From SELP01 sp035969385 (GTDB lineage Bacteria; Pseudomonadota; Alphaproteobacteria; Rhodobacterales; Rhodobacteraceae), in assembly GCF_035969385.1 (NCBI RefSeq), contig NZ_JAYKKJ010000005.1, forward strand, positions 256,297-320,296: a DNA stretch of 64,000 nt, read 5' to 3'. Shown here piece after piece: positions 1 through 8,145 of this stretch; within the stretch, counting starts at the first letter, position 1; each line of letters opens with the position of its first letter. The notes below the pieces were generated by a model. The model had not been told where the DNA came from, did not search any database, and saw only the letters and a list, made by a program, of their open reading frames with translations. Position numbers and translations under genes: made by a program.

Positions 1-2
1 GC

Positions 3-1034
3 AAACTGTGGGAGGCCTCGGGCCACTGGGAGAAATACCAGGAAAATATGTTTATCGTCGAAGTGGACGAGGAACACGCCCGCGAAAAGGCCGTGAACGC
101 GCTGAAGCCGATGAACTGCCCCTGCCACGTTCAGGTCTATAATCAGGGGCTGAAGTCCTATCGCGATCTGCCGCTGCGCATGGCCGAGTTTGGGTCGTGC
201 AACCGCTATGAACCCTCGGGCGCCTTGCATGGCATCATGCGGGTGCGCGGCTTCACTCAGGATGATGCGCATATCTTCTGCACCGAGGACCAGATCGAGG
301 AAGAAACCAAGATCTTCATCGACTTCCTGTCGATGATCTACCGCGACCTTGGCTTTGAAAGCTTCAGTGTCAAATTCTCGGACCGGCCCGACACCCGCGC
401 CGGATCGGACGAGGTCTGGGACCGGGCCGAGGCGGCGTTGAAAGCCGCGACCGAGGCGGCGGGCTGCGCCTATACGCTGAACCCCGGCGAAGGCGCCTTC
501 TACGGTCCGAAGCTGGAGTTCGTCCTGACCGACGCCATCGGCCGGGACTGGCAGTGTGGCACCTTGCAGGTCGATTTCGTCCTGCCTGAACGGCTGGACG
601 CGACCTATATCGGGGCGGACGGGGCGAAACACCGGCCGGTCATGCTGCACCGTGCGACGCTCGGCAGCTTTGAACGCTTTATCGGCATCCTGATCGAGGA
701 ACACGCGGGCAAGCTGCCGTTCTGGCTGGCCCCGCGTCAGGTTGTCGTCGCCTCCATCGTGTCGGACGCCGATGATTACGTCCGCGAGGTCGTGGCCGAA
801 CTGCAAAAGGCGGGCGTCCGGGCCGAGGCTGACCTGCGCAACGAGAAGATCAACTACAAGGTCCGCGAACACAGCCTTGGAAAGGTGCCTGTGATCCTTG
901 CCGTTGGCGCGCGCGAGGTCGAGGAACGCACCGTGTCCGTTCGCCGTCTGGGCGAGAAGGAAACAGCTGTAACATCGCTGACGGAGATCGTGAGCGAGCT
1001 GCGGAAATCGGCCACGCCCCCCGATCTTCTGTAA
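3..1034 (+). CDS. thrS: Threonine--tRNA ligase, C-terminal part (5' end outside window)
   Basis: Cytoplasmic class II aminoacyl-tRNA synthetase that charges tRNA-Thr with threonine. The reading frame is open from the first bases of the window, so the gene starts upstream; about 343 of the usual 640 residues are visible. The part seen covers the end of the catalytic core and the anticodon-binding domain. Recognisable pieces are the zinc-site segment MNCPCHVQVY (the usual Gly after NCP is Cys here), the motif 2 region with FTQDDAHIFC, the GEGAFYGPK segment, motif 3 (HRATLGSFERFIGI) and the C-terminal WLAPRQV anticodon-binding fold with DLRNEKI. It ends just before a strong terminator and looks intact where visible. 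Confidence 0.97.
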   Translation, partial: KLWEASGHWEKYQENMFIVEVDEEHAREKAVNALKPMNCPCHVQVYNQGLKSYRDLPLRMAEFGSCNRYEPSGALHGIMRVRGFTQDDAHIFCTEDQIEEETKIFIDFLSMIYRDLGFESFSVKFSDRPDTRAGSDEVWDRAEAALKAATEAAGCAYTLNPGEGAFYGPKLEFVLTDAIGRDWQCGTLQVDFVLPERLDATYIGADGAKHRPVMLHRATLGSFERFIGILIEEHAGKLPFWLAPRQVVVASIVSDADDYVREVVAELQKAGVRAEADLRNEKINYKVREHSLGKVPVILAVGAREVEERTVSVRRLGEKETAVTSLTEIVSELRKSATPPDLL

Positions 1035-1058
1035 CAAATCACGCAGACAGACTGTTAC

Positions 1059-1089
1059 AGGCCCGCCGGTTAAGGATCGGCGGGCCTTT
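1059..1089 (+). terminator. Rho-independent terminator after thrS
   Basis: A 10-bp perfect stem (AGGCCCGCCG paired with CGGCGGGCCT) with a 9-nt loop starts 25 bases after the thrS stop. The following T-run is short (TTTG), so it may be a moderate terminator. Confidence 0.8.
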
Positions 1090-1286
1090 GTATTTTCAGG
1101 GTTATTCCCTGCCGCACCTGCGAAAACCCGCCTTGGTCCTGTCACGCGGCCTCACGCCGCCGCGATGCACGCGGGCGTGAATGGCAGGTGACCGACACTC
1201 GCCCCTAGGTTTGGTCAGCGCTTCGGGCAGCCCCCGACGCTAAGGCAAATGGCCCGAACCGGGCCGACCAACAAAAGGGAATGACC

Positions 1287-1589
1287 ATGTCCAAGACTTC
1301 CAAGACGATCGTCGTCGCATCCGCCGTTGCCACCGCAATGACCGCGCTGGCCCATACCGCCGCCGCGCAGGAAAATGAAAAGTGCTATGGCGTGTCGCTG
1401 GCCGGTGAGAACGACTGTGCCGCCGGACCGGGCACCACCTGCGCCGGCACCTCGACCGTGGACTATCAGGGCAACGCCTGGACGCTGGTTCCGGCCGGCA
1501 CCTGCGGCGATATCGAACTGCCCGCCATGGCCGATGGCACCGCACGCATGGGCAGCCTTGAGGCACTGGAGCGCGACCTCCCGGCATAA
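1287..1589 (+). CDS. bufA1: Bufferin-type RiPP precursor (BufA1, DUF2282)
   Basis: Small secreted protein of 100 residues. Residues 1-27 form a Sec-type signal peptide (basic start, hydrophobic stretch, AHTAAA before Gln). The mature part carries four cysteines at about 33, 44, 52 and 73 in the DUF2282 pattern EKCYGV, NDCAAG, TTCAG, PAGTC. Proteins of this family with a neighbouring MNIO enzyme are bufferins: cysteines are modified to thio-oxazole type groups and the periplasmic product binds copper. I chose ATG 1287 because AAAGGGA ends 6 bases before it; ATG 1281 directly abuts that site. It is the first gene of a four-gene set and is separated from the enzyme gene by a hairpin. Confidence 0.85.
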   Translation: MSKTSKTIVVASAVATAMTALAHTAAAQENEKCYGVSLAGENDCAAGPGTTCAGTSTVDYQGNAWTLVPAGTCGDIELPAMADGTARMGSLEALERDLPA

Positions 1590-1599
1590 GGCGACCATC

Positions 1600-1628
1600 G
1601 GGCGGCCCGTCCCAATCCCGGGCCGCCC
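1600..1628 (+). terminator. Hairpin between bufferin precursor and enzyme genes
   Basis: A 10-bp perfect stem (GGGCGGCCCG with CGGGCCGCCC) and a 9-nt loop lie in the 65-bp gap after bufA1, with no clear T-run. It probably stabilises the precursor message or partly terminates, so that more precursor than enzyme is made; this role is inferred. Confidence 0.6.
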
Positions 1629-1654
1629 ACCTTTCACCCAAAAGGCCCTGATCC

Positions 1655-2509
1655 ATGTTTGACGCAACTCCCCCCTCTGCCCTGCCGCCCCTGCCCGGTG
1701 TCGGCTACAAGCCCCAGCACTACAGCGCGATCCTTGCGGACCCCGCGCCGGTTGGCTGGTTCGAGGTCCATGCGGAAAACTACATGGGCGACGGTGGCCG
1801 CCCGTTGGCGCAATTGAGGGCTCTGGCGGACCGGTTTCCAATCTCCGTGCATGGCGTCGGCCTGTCGATCGGCGGCGAGGGCCGCCTTGATCCCGACCAT
1901 CTGTCGCGGTTGAAACACCTCTGCGATTGGCTGCAGCCTGCGTCTTTTTCCGAACATCTGGCGTGGTCCACCCACGACAGCCAGTTCTTCAACGATCTTC
2001 TCCCCCTGCCCTACACGCCCGCAACGCTGACCCGTGTCTGCGACCACATCGACGAGGTGCAAGAGGTGCTGGGGCGTCGGATGTTGCTGGAAAACCCCTC
2101 TTCCTACCTTGCCTTCGCCGAAAGCGAGATGGCAGAGCCAGAGTTCCTGCGTGCGGTCAGTGACCGCACCGGGTGTGAGCTGCTTCTGGACGTGAACAAC
2201 GTCTTTATCTCGGCCACGAACCTTGGCTATGACCCCCGCGCCTATATCGACGCCTTCCCGCTGGACCGCGTCGGCGAAATGCATCTGGCGGGTCATGACG
2301 AGGATGAGGACGACAGCGGCGCGGTCCTGCTGATCGACAGCCACGGGCGCGAGATGGCAGAGCCGGTCTGGGCGCTTCTGGACTACACGCTGGCCCGGTC
2401 GGGGCCGAAACCCCTGCTGATCGAATGGGACAACGATGTGCCCAATTGGCCCGTTCTGGCGGACGAAGCCCGTCGTGCGGCGGCCGCGCTGGAAAGGATC
2501 CCGGCATGA
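1655..2509 (+). CDS. bufB1: MNIO-family RiPP-modifying enzyme BufB (DUF692)
   Basis: Multinuclear non-haem iron oxygenase of the DUF692 family, 284 residues, the family's normal length. It is expected to oxidise cysteines of the neighbouring DUF2282 precursor with O2. Family hallmarks visible in order: FEVHAENYMG (about residues 30-40), HGVGLSIGG, FSEHLAW, the LLENPSSYL segment, the DVNNVFISA loop, MHLAGHDED, DSHG and LIEWDNDVP near the C-terminus. The His/Asp/Glu/Asn in these are the iron ligands of the TIM-barrel fold. Its stop overlaps the start of the next gene (ATGA), so the two are translationally coupled. Confidence 0.9.
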   Translation: MFDATPPSALPPLPGVGYKPQHYSAILADPAPVGWFEVHAENYMGDGGRPLAQLRALADRFPISVHGVGLSIGGEGRLDPDHLSRLKHLCDWLQPASFSEHLAWSTHDSQFFNDLLPLPYTPATLTRVCDHIDEVQEVLGRRMLLENPSSYLAFAESEMAEPEFLRAVSDRTGCELLLDVNNVFISATNLGYDPRAYIDAFPLDRVGEMHLAGHDEDEDDSGAVLLIDSHGREMAEPVWALLDYTLARSGPKPLLIEWDNDVPNWPVLADEARRAAAALERIPA

Positions 2510-3246
2510 CCGAAGTGTCCCAATCCCATTTCCGCGCTGCCATGCTGGACGCGGCCCAACCGGTCCCCGAGGGCCTGCGCGACAAGGCAGGCGCACCCGC
2601 AGGCAAGCGGTTCAACGTCTACCGCAACAATGTGGCCGTCGGTCTGACCGAGGCGCTGGAGGCGGCCTTTCCGGTCATCCGAAAGCTGGTTGGCGATGCG
2701 TTCTTCAAGGCGCTGGCCGGGGTCTACCTGCGCAATCATCCGCCCGCCTCGCCCCTGATGATGCACTACGGGGCCGAGATGCCGGGCTTTCTGAAAGGGT
2801 TCGAACCGGCCCGCGCCCTACCCTATCTGCCCGATGTGGCCCGGCTGGAGATCGCGATCCGGCAATCCTATCACGCCGCAGACGCAGCGCCGGTCACGGT
2901 CGAGGATCTGGGCGCCCTGCCGCCCGAGGCCTTTGCCTGCGCCCGGTTCACCTTCGCCCCTGCCGTGCGGCTGGTGTCATCCCGGTTTCCGATCCACGGT
3001 ATCTGGGTTGCCAACATGCAGCCCGGCGCGCCGAAACCCGGCAAAGGGGCCGAAGACGTACTGATTACCCGGCCCCAGTTCGATCCGCGCCCGCATCTTC
3101 TGTCCCGTCCCGCCGCGATCTTCACCGCCCGCATGATGGAAGGGCAGACCCTGACCGCCGCAATGGCCGCGGCGGGCGAGGGGCTGGACCTTGGCGAAAC
3201 CCTTGCGCGCCTCTTCACCGAAGGCGCGATAACCCGAATTTCCTGA
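2506..3246 (+). CDS. bufC1: DUF2063 partner protein BufC of the MNIO system
   Basis: 246 residues. The N-terminal half matches the DUF2063 domain found next to nearly all DUF692 enzymes: FNVYRNNVAVGLTEAL, FPVIRKLVG, FFKALAGVYL and PYLPDVARLE. In characterised MNIO systems this partner binds the precursor and presents it to the enzyme. The start ATG 2506 overlaps the bufB stop by four bases; a longer upstream reading in this frame has no support. The C-terminal half has no motif I can name. Confidence 0.87.
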   Translation: MTEVSQSHFRAAMLDAAQPVPEGLRDKAGAPAGKRFNVYRNNVAVGLTEALEAAFPVIRKLVGDAFFKALAGVYLRNHPPASPLMMHYGAEMPGFLKGFEPARALPYLPDVARLEIAIRQSYHAADAAPVTVEDLGALPPEAFACARFTFAPAVRLVSSRFPIHGIWVANMQPGAPKPGKGAEDVLITRPQFDPRPHLLSRPAAIFTARMMEGQTLTAAMAAAGEGLDLGETLARLFTEGAITRIS

Positions 3247-3272
3247 CCCCGTTTTCTGATCCGGAGGCCCCG

Positions 3273-3845
3273 ATGATCCTGTCCACATATGACCGCTTCG
3301 CCACCACACTCGACCGGGTCGCACCGAACTTCTTGCCGCTTCTGGCACGGTTGACCTTCGCCGGTGTCCTGATGGCCTATTTCTGGAAATCCGCGCTGAC
3401 CAAGGTCGGCGACGGGATTTTCGGCATCTTCACCCCCTCACTGGGGGCCTACGCGCAGATCTTCCCCAAGGCGATGGAGGCCGTCGGCTATGACGCCAGC
3501 CAGTTGGGGCTGTTTCACTGGGCTGTTGTTGTCGCCGGAACGCTGGCCGAATTCATCCTGCCCCTGCTGATCGTGCTGGGGCTGTTCACCCGGCTGGCGG
3601 CGCTGGGGATGATCGGGTTCATCGCGGTACAAAGCCTGACCGACCTGTTTGGCCACGGCGGGATTGCCCATGACGGCACGCTGGGCGCGTGGTTCGACGG
3701 GGCACCGGATGCCCTGATCCTCGACCAGCGCGGGTTCTGGGTTCTGGGCTTGCTGGTTCTGGTCGGGCTGGGCGGCGGATGGCTCTCCGCCGACCGGTTG
3801 CTCAGAAATGGGCTTTCGGCTCGTCCGGTTTCCCAGCCGCAATAG
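3273..3845 (+). CDS. DoxX-family inner-membrane protein of the bufferin operon
   Basis: 190 residues with about four hydrophobic segments (around 22-45, 70-95, 100-120 and 148-168), the DoxX pattern. It follows bufC by 26 bases with GGAGG 5 bases before ATG 3273. DoxX proteins commonly form the last gene of bufferin operons; their role there (redox or quinone-linked support at the membrane) is not settled. The frame is open much further upstream, but that part is the shadow of bufC. Its last 44 bases overlap the convergent gene that follows. Confidence 0.82.
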   Translation: MILSTYDRFATTLDRVAPNFLPLLARLTFAGVLMAYFWKSALTKVGDGIFGIFTPSLGAYAQIFPKAMEAVGYDASQLGLFHWAVVVAGTLAEFILPLLIVLGLFTRLAALGMIGFIAVQSLTDLFGHGGIAHDGTLGAWFDGAPDALILDQRGFWVLGLLVLVGLGGGWLSADRLLRNGLSARPVSQPQ

Positions 3846-4170
3846 CAAGGATACCGCCCAGCGCGACAAAGCCGATCGGGAACATGGTCCACACGTTGAA
3901 CCCGAAGGCGGCATAGAACAGGCCCGCGGCCACGATCATCAGCCCGCCACCCCAAAGCGCCCGGATCTTGGCCATGGCCCCACCGGCGATGGCCAGAAGC
4001 GGCGCAAAGAAGCTGGCGAAGCGGATAAAGCCGGGGTTGTCGAGGAACCCGAATGCCTCGCCCACTTCCTGATAATTGTCAGTCAGTTCGGCATAGCCAT
4101 AGCTGAACAGTCCGACGATCATGCCGATCAATCCACCGATCAGGCCAAGAACAAGGGCTGCGTTGCGCAT
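3802..4170 (-). CDS. Small four-helix membrane protein, function unknown
   Basis: 122 residues starting MRNAALVLGL. Four hydrophobic stretches are visible (about 3-22, 45-64, 68-90 and 93-113), with a polar loop between the first two. It resembles the DUF4064-type group of small bacterial membrane proteins only in outline, so I give no name. ATG 4170 is chosen because the upstream extension is charged and has no ribosome site. It is convergent with and overlaps the DoxX gene by 44 bases. Confidence 0.65.
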   Translation of the reverse strand: MRNAALVLGLIGGLIGMIVGLFSYGYAELTDNYQEVGEAFGFLDNPGFIRFASFFAPLLAIAGGAMAKIRALWGGGLMIVAAGLFYAAFGFNVWTMFPIGFVALGGILAIAAGKPDEPKAHF

Positions 4171-4223
4171 CGGGTCGTCCTTTTTCGAATGTCTTTCGAG
4201 GTCAGATAAGAGTTTGCGGCGGA

Positions 4224-4550
4224 TTATCCAAGGAGTGCCTGCTGAATGGCCGGGGTCCAGCCGACCGTCCACCCCGCATCGGAACGGATCGCGGGGCGTT
4301 TCAACAAGGTCGGATGCTCCGCCAAAAGCGATGCCAAGGGCCTGCCACGGCCCTCCTCAGACAGGCCCCGCCAAGTGGTCGAGGCCCGGTTGACCGCCTT
4401 GTCCCCGACCGCGCCCATAATTTCGGCAATCAGGTTTTCGGGCAGGCCGTCATCGCGCACGTCGCGATAATTCACGTCAATTCCCTTTTCCGCCAAGGCC
4501 TTGCGGGCCTTGCGGCAGGTGTCGCAGGTTTTCAGTCCGATCATCAACAT
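4224..4550 (-). CDS. ArsC/Spx-family thioredoxin-fold protein (YffB-like)
   Basis: 108 residues with the ArsC/Spx signature: KTCDTCRKARKAL near the N-terminus (a CxxC-containing active-site loop), then a central YRDVRDDGLP segment and a late LLKRPAI motif, the conserved Arg-Pro loop of the family. The fold is thioredoxin-like. Members are arsenate reductases, Spx regulators or, as in most proteobacteria, YffB proteins of unknown role. There is no ars operon nearby, so an arsenate role is unlikely. ATG 4550 and ATG 4544 are both possible starts; neither has a good ribosome site. Confidence 0.85.
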   Translation of the reverse strand: MLMIGLKTCDTCRKARKALAEKGIDVNYRDVRDDGLPENLIAEIMGAVGDKAVNRASTTWRGLSEEGRGRPLASLLAEHPTLLKRPAIRSDAGWTVGWTPAIQQALLG

Positions 4551-4652
4551 GGGGGAACAATTGCCAGCGCGCGCCCGAGTTGCAAGTTGTCATTTGCCTT
4601 TTTCGGAATCGTGTTAGGCTTTCGACACGAGAGACTTGAAGACCACCTGCCA

Positions 4653-4692
4653 CAGGGGGACCAAGATACCTCTCCCCCTGCCCCGCTCGGGG
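4653..4692 (+). promoter_or_regulatory. Two-hairpin 5' leader of the cold-shock gene
   Basis: Two adjacent stem-loops precede the ribosome site: CAGGGGGA paired with TCCCCCTG (4653-4660 with 4673-4680), then CCCCG-CT-CGGGG (4681-4692). AGGAGG follows at about 4703. Structured leaders of csp genes control translation with temperature; that role here is inferred. Confidence 0.5.
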
Positions 4693-4714
4693 CGCTACTG
4701 ACAGGAGGCCTGCC

Positions 4715-4924
4715 ATGCCCAATGGCACTGTGAAATGGTTCAACACGACCAAGGGTTACGGGTTTATTGCCCCCGATGACGGCGGCAAGGATATCTTTGT
4801 CCACATCAGCCAGGTTGAACGATCCGGCCTGACCGGGCTGGCAGACAATGAAAAAGTGGAATTCGAACTGATCGAGGGCCGGGATGGTCGCCAGATGGCG
4901 GCCGAAATCAAGAAGTCCGGCTAG
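4715..4924 (+). CDS. Cold-shock domain protein (CspA family)
   Basis: 69-residue single cold-shock domain, an OB-fold that binds single-stranded RNA and DNA. Both RNP motifs are present: KGYGFI (RNP1, residues 13-18) and DIFVHI (RNP2, residues 26-31), with the typical NGTVKWFN start. It acts as an RNA chaperone in the cytoplasm. AGGAGG sits 6 bases before the ATG. It is monocistronic, with a structured leader and a strong terminator. Confidence 0.96.
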   Translation: MPNGTVKWFNTTKGYGFIAPDDGGKDIFVHISQVERSGLTGLADNEKVEFELIEGRDGRQMAAEIKKSG

Positions 4925-4938
4925 GCCGAGATGCGTTC

Positions 4939-4978
4939 GGGGCGCCACCCGTAGTGCTGGGTGGCGCCCCGTTTTTTT
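4939..4978 (+). terminator. Rho-independent terminator after the cold-shock gene
   Basis: A 12-bp perfect GC-rich stem (GGGGCGCCACCC with GGGTGGCGCCCC), an 8-nt loop and seven Ts. Textbook terminator, placed between two convergent genes. Confidence 0.95.
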
Positions 4979-4982
4979 GCGA

Positions 4983-5777
4983 CTATGCCGGGGGTTCCTT
5001 GGCCCCGGTCATGAAGGCCACCGCGTCGGACATGGTGTAATCCTTCGGGTCGATCACACAAAGACGCTTGCCCAGCCGATGCACGTGGATTCGGTCTGCG
5101 ACCTCGAACACATGCGGCATGTTGTGGCTGATCAGGATGATCGGAATGCCCCGCGACCGCACATCAAGGATCAGTTCCAGCACGCGCCGGGATTCCTTGA
5201 CGCCCAGGGCTGCCGTCGGCTCGTCAAGGATGATCACCTTGGACCCGAAGGCCGCGGCCCGGGCCACGGCGACCCCTTGGCGTTGGCCGCCCGAAAGGGT
5301 TTCGACCGCCTGATTGATGTTCTGGATCGTCATCAGGCCCAGCTCGGTCAGCTTGTCGCGGGCGATCTGTTCCATTTTGGGGCGGTCCAACTGGCGCAGA
5401 ACCGACCCACGGAAACCCGGCTTGCGCAACTCGCGGCCCATGAACATGTTGTCGGCGATCGACAGGGCGGGCGACATCGCAAGGGTCTGGTAGACCGTTT
5501 CGATGCCTTCCTTGCGGGCGTCGGTCGGCGAATGGAAATGCACCTTGCGGCCTTCCAGTTCGATCTCGCCCTCGTCCGGGACGACCGCCCCGGAGATTGC
5601 CTTGATCAGGGTGGATTTCCCGGCGCCGTTGTCGCCGATCACCGCGAGGATTTCGCCCGGGTAAAGGTCGAAGTCGCAGTTATCTAACGCGGTCACCTTG
5701 CCATAACGCTTGACCAGTCCGCGGCCCTTCAGGATGGGCTGCATCGCGGTTTGGGATGCTTGTGCTGCCTGTGTCAT
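4983..5777 (-). CDS. frcA: Fructose-type sugar ABC transporter, ATP-binding protein
   Basis: 264-residue single-domain ATPase of the CUT2 (ribose/fructose) class. Walker A GDNGAGKS, signature LSGGQRQG and Walker B VIILDEPTAALG are all present, followed by the H-loop ISHN. It powers import through the neighbouring permease. ATG 5777 overlaps the permease stop (ATGA) and has GAAAGG 8 bases upstream; a longer reading to 5798 is less likely. Order of transcription is binding protein, permease, ATPase. The name follows Sinorhizobium frcBCA; substrate is inferred from family resemblance and could be another pentose or hexose. Confidence 0.88.
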   Translation of the reverse strand: MTQAAQASQTAMQPILKGRGLVKRYGKVTALDNCDFDLYPGEILAVIGDNGAGKSTLIKAISGAVVPDEGEIELEGRKVHFHSPTDARKEGIETVYQTLAMSPALSIADNMFMGRELRKPGFRGSVLRQLDRPKMEQIARDKLTELGLMTIQNINQAVETLSGGQRQGVAVARAAAFGSKVIILDEPTAALGVKESRRVLELILDVRSRGIPIILISHNMPHVFEVADRIHVHRLGKRLCVIDPKDYTMSDAVAFMTGAKEPPA

Positions 5778-6841
5778 GCCGAAACCTTTCTGATCCATTG
5801 GTCAACCGCCACGGCGCCGATGATCAACGCGCCGATAAGAAGGAAGGTCCACTGCGCGTCGGCCCCGGCCAGGCGCAGACCCAGCGTGAAGACGCCCACG
5901 ATCAGGGCCCCGAACAGCGCGCCAAGGATCGACCCACGGCCACCGAAGAGCGAGATGCCCCCGATCACCACGGCGGTGATGCTTTCGATATTGGCAAGCT
6001 GGCCAGAAGTCGGCGACACCGACCCGATCCGCCCGATCAGGGCCCAGCCCGCAAAGGCACAGATCAGGCCGGACAGAACATAGACGGAAATCAGGACCGA
6101 CTTCACATTCACACCGGACAGCTGCGCCGCGTCGGGGTCATCCCCAACCGCATAGACATGCCGCCCCCAAGCCGTGTGTTTCAGCACGTAGGCCAGAAGG
6201 AGCATCAGGAGCACCATGAAGATGACGCCGACAGTGAACACCGCGCCGCCCACGTTGAATTTCATAGCGAACAACTGTAACAGGGGCGCGTTCGCTTCGA
6301 TCTCCTGCGCGCGGATGGTTTCGTTGGCGGAGTAGAGGAAGTTCGTGGCCAGAACGATCTGCCACATGCCCAGCGTCACGATGAAGGGTGGCAGTTTCAT
6401 CACGGCGACAAGCCAGCCGTTGACGAAACCGCACAGCATGCCGGTCACCAGCCCCAGCACGATCGAGATTTCCACCGGAATCCCGTAGCGGAAGGTGAAC
6501 TGTCCCATCACGACCGACGACAGGACCATGATCGCGCCGACCGACAGGTCAATGCCCGCGGTCAGGATCACAAGGCTTTGCGCCGCGGCCACGATGCCCA
6601 CAATCTGTACCTGTTGCAGGATCAGCGTCAGGGCGAAGGGCGAAAAGAACTTGGACCCGAGAAGCAGGCCGAACACGACGATGGACGCCAGCAGCACGAA
6701 CAGCGGGACAAGCGCGGGGTTCACATGAAGGGCATGCTGCAACCGTGCGAGCGCCCCTTTCTTCTGGCTGGTGAATTCAGCGACCGCTTCGGATCGGCTT
6801 GTTTTCACCACGGATTCGAAATCGTCGGCATTGCCAGACAT
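5774..6841 (-). CDS. frcC: Fructose-type sugar ABC transporter, permease
   Basis: 355-residue inner-membrane permease of the RbsC/AraH/FrcC family. Family signature ILTAGIDLSVGAI lies about residues 112-124 and a second conserved loop VVIGGISLFGGRGS about 290-303. Around eight to ten hydrophobic helices follow a charged cytoplasmic N-terminus of about 40 residues. It is translationally coupled to the ATPase gene and separated from the binding-protein gene by a 114-bp gap with a strong hairpin. Confidence 0.92.
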   Translation of the reverse strand: MSGNADDFESVVKTSRSEAVAEFTSQKKGALARLQHALHVNPALVPLFVLLASIVVFGLLLGSKFFSPFALTLILQQVQIVGIVAAAQSLVILTAGIDLSVGAIMVLSSVVMGQFTFRYGIPVEISIVLGLVTGMLCGFVNGWLVAVMKLPPFIVTLGMWQIVLATNFLYSANETIRAQEIEANAPLLQLFAMKFNVGGAVFTVGVIFMVLLMLLLAYVLKHTAWGRHVYAVGDDPDAAQLSGVNVKSVLISVYVLSGLICAFAGWALIGRIGSVSPTSGQLANIESITAVVIGGISLFGGRGSILGALFGALIVGVFTLGLRLAGADAQWTFLLIGALIIGAVAVDQWIRKVSA

Positions 6842-6900
6842 TTTGGCGGCCTCCTCTGCATCGGGTGGGTATTGGGGAGAGTGTAGAGCATTTCTTAGAA

Positions 6901-6925
6901 CAAGGGCGGGAAAAACCCGCCCTTG
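6901..6925 (-). terminator. Intercistronic hairpin between frcB and frcC
   Basis: A 10-bp perfect stem (CAAGGGCGGG with CCCGCCCTTG) and a 5-nt loop that reads TTTTT on the transcribed strand. Hairpins here are common in sugar ABC operons: they protect the binding-protein message and lower permease expression. That role is inferred. Confidence 0.7.
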
Positions 6926-6955
6926 TCCGTAGTCAACTGATGGACGGTCCGGGTC

Positions 6956-7969
6956 TTAGCCCCAGCAGAGGTCCATGCCTTCGGCAACCGAAATGCTGTC
7001 GACGCCTTCGGCGGGCTTGTCGGTCACCAGTGCCACACCGGTGTCGAAGAAGTCCTTGCCGGGGGTGTTTTCCGGCAGGCTGCCGTCAGCGGCATAGGCG
7101 GCAATGGCTTCGATCCCGAGAGCCGCCATGCGCAGCGGGTACTGCTGCGAAGTCGCACCGATCACGCCATCGGCGATGTTCTGGACGCCAGGGCAGCCAC
7201 CATCGACAGAGACGATCAGAACGTCGTTTTCGCGGCCAATCGCCTTGAGCGCTTCATAAGCCCCGGCAGCGGCGGGTTCGTTGATAGTGTAGACCACGTT
7301 GATCATCGGGTCGACGGCCAGAAGGTTTTCCATCGCCTTGCGGCCACCTTCTTCGTTCCCGGCGGTCACGTCATGGCCGACGATGCGCGGATCGGTTTCG
7401 TCGCCCCACTTGTTCGGGTCGCCCAGTTCAATGCCAAAGCCCTGCAGGAAGCCCTGGTCACGCAGCACGCCGACGGTCGGCTGGCTGACGGCGAGGTCAA
7501 GCATGGCGATCTTGGCGTTGGCGGCTTCGTCGCCAAGGGTGGCAGCGGCCCACTGACCGATCAGTTCACCGGCAAGGAAGTTGTCGGTGGCAAAGGTCGA
7601 ATCCGCGGCGTCGATCGGGTCCAGCGGGGTGTCGAGGGCAATCACCAGAAGGCCGGCTTCACGGGCCTGGGTCACGGCGCTGACGATGGACGAGGTGTCG
7701 GACGCGGTCAGCAGGATACCCGACGCGCCATCGGCGATGCAGGTTTCAATCGCGGCGACCTGGGTCTCGTGGTCGCCGTCAACCTTGCCGGCGTAGGAGC
7801 GCAGGGTGATCCCGGCTTCGGCGGCGGCAGCTTCGGCGCCTTCACGCATCTTGACGAAGAACGGGTTGGTATCGGTCTTGGTGATCAGACAGGCGGATAC
7901 GTCCTGCGCAGCGGCAGCACCGGCGGAAGTGACGACTGCAAGTGCAGTTCCGACGAGAAGTTTTTTCAT
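6956..7969 (-). CDS. frcB: Fructose-type sugar ABC transporter, periplasmic binding protein
   Basis: 337 residues. A signal peptide (MKKLLVGTALAVVTSAGAAAA) precedes a type I periplasmic sugar-binding fold with the usual repeated motifs: DTNPFFVKM, ETCIADGASGILLTASD, LVIALDTPLDP, VYTINEPAAAGAYEAL and VSVDGGCPG. It captures the sugar and delivers it to FrcC. GGGAGG lies 5 bases before ATG 7969; the reading upstream of that has no signal sequence. First gene of the transporter operon, divergent from the ROK regulator. Confidence 0.93.
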   Translation of the reverse strand: MKKLLVGTALAVVTSAGAAAAQDVSACLITKTDTNPFFVKMREGAEAAAAEAGITLRSYAGKVDGDHETQVAAIETCIADGASGILLTASDTSSIVSAVTQAREAGLLVIALDTPLDPIDAADSTFATDNFLAGELIGQWAAATLGDEAANAKIAMLDLAVSQPTVGVLRDQGFLQGFGIELGDPNKWGDETDPRIVGHDVTAGNEEGGRKAMENLLAVDPMINVVYTINEPAAAGAYEALKAIGRENDVLIVSVDGGCPGVQNIADGVIGATSQQYPLRMAALGIEAIAAYAADGSLPENTPGKDFFDTGVALVTDKPAEGVDSISVAEGMDLCWG

Positions 7970-8079
7970 GGTTTCCTCCCAGAGAAAGTCAAAAAGTCGG
8001 GGCCTCCACCCCGGCAAATCACGGCCCGATGTTTCGACCGCTTGCCCCTAAGACAACGCGATTCGACGGCCCGTGTCAA

Positions 8080-8091
8080 TTAATTAATTAA
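8080..8091. promoter_or_regulatory. Candidate ROK-regulator operator in the frcB/ROK divergent region
   Basis: TTAATTAATTAA is a perfect palindrome in an otherwise GC-rich intergenic stretch, followed by another TTTATTAAT just before the regulator. It lies between the divergent transporter and ROK genes. AT-rich palindromes are typical binding sites of ROK repressors; assignment is by position only. Confidence 0.45.
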
Positions 8092-8145
8092 CTTTCTTTA
8101 TTAATGGATTTCCCCTATAGAATAAGGGTGAGGAGGCCGATAGAC

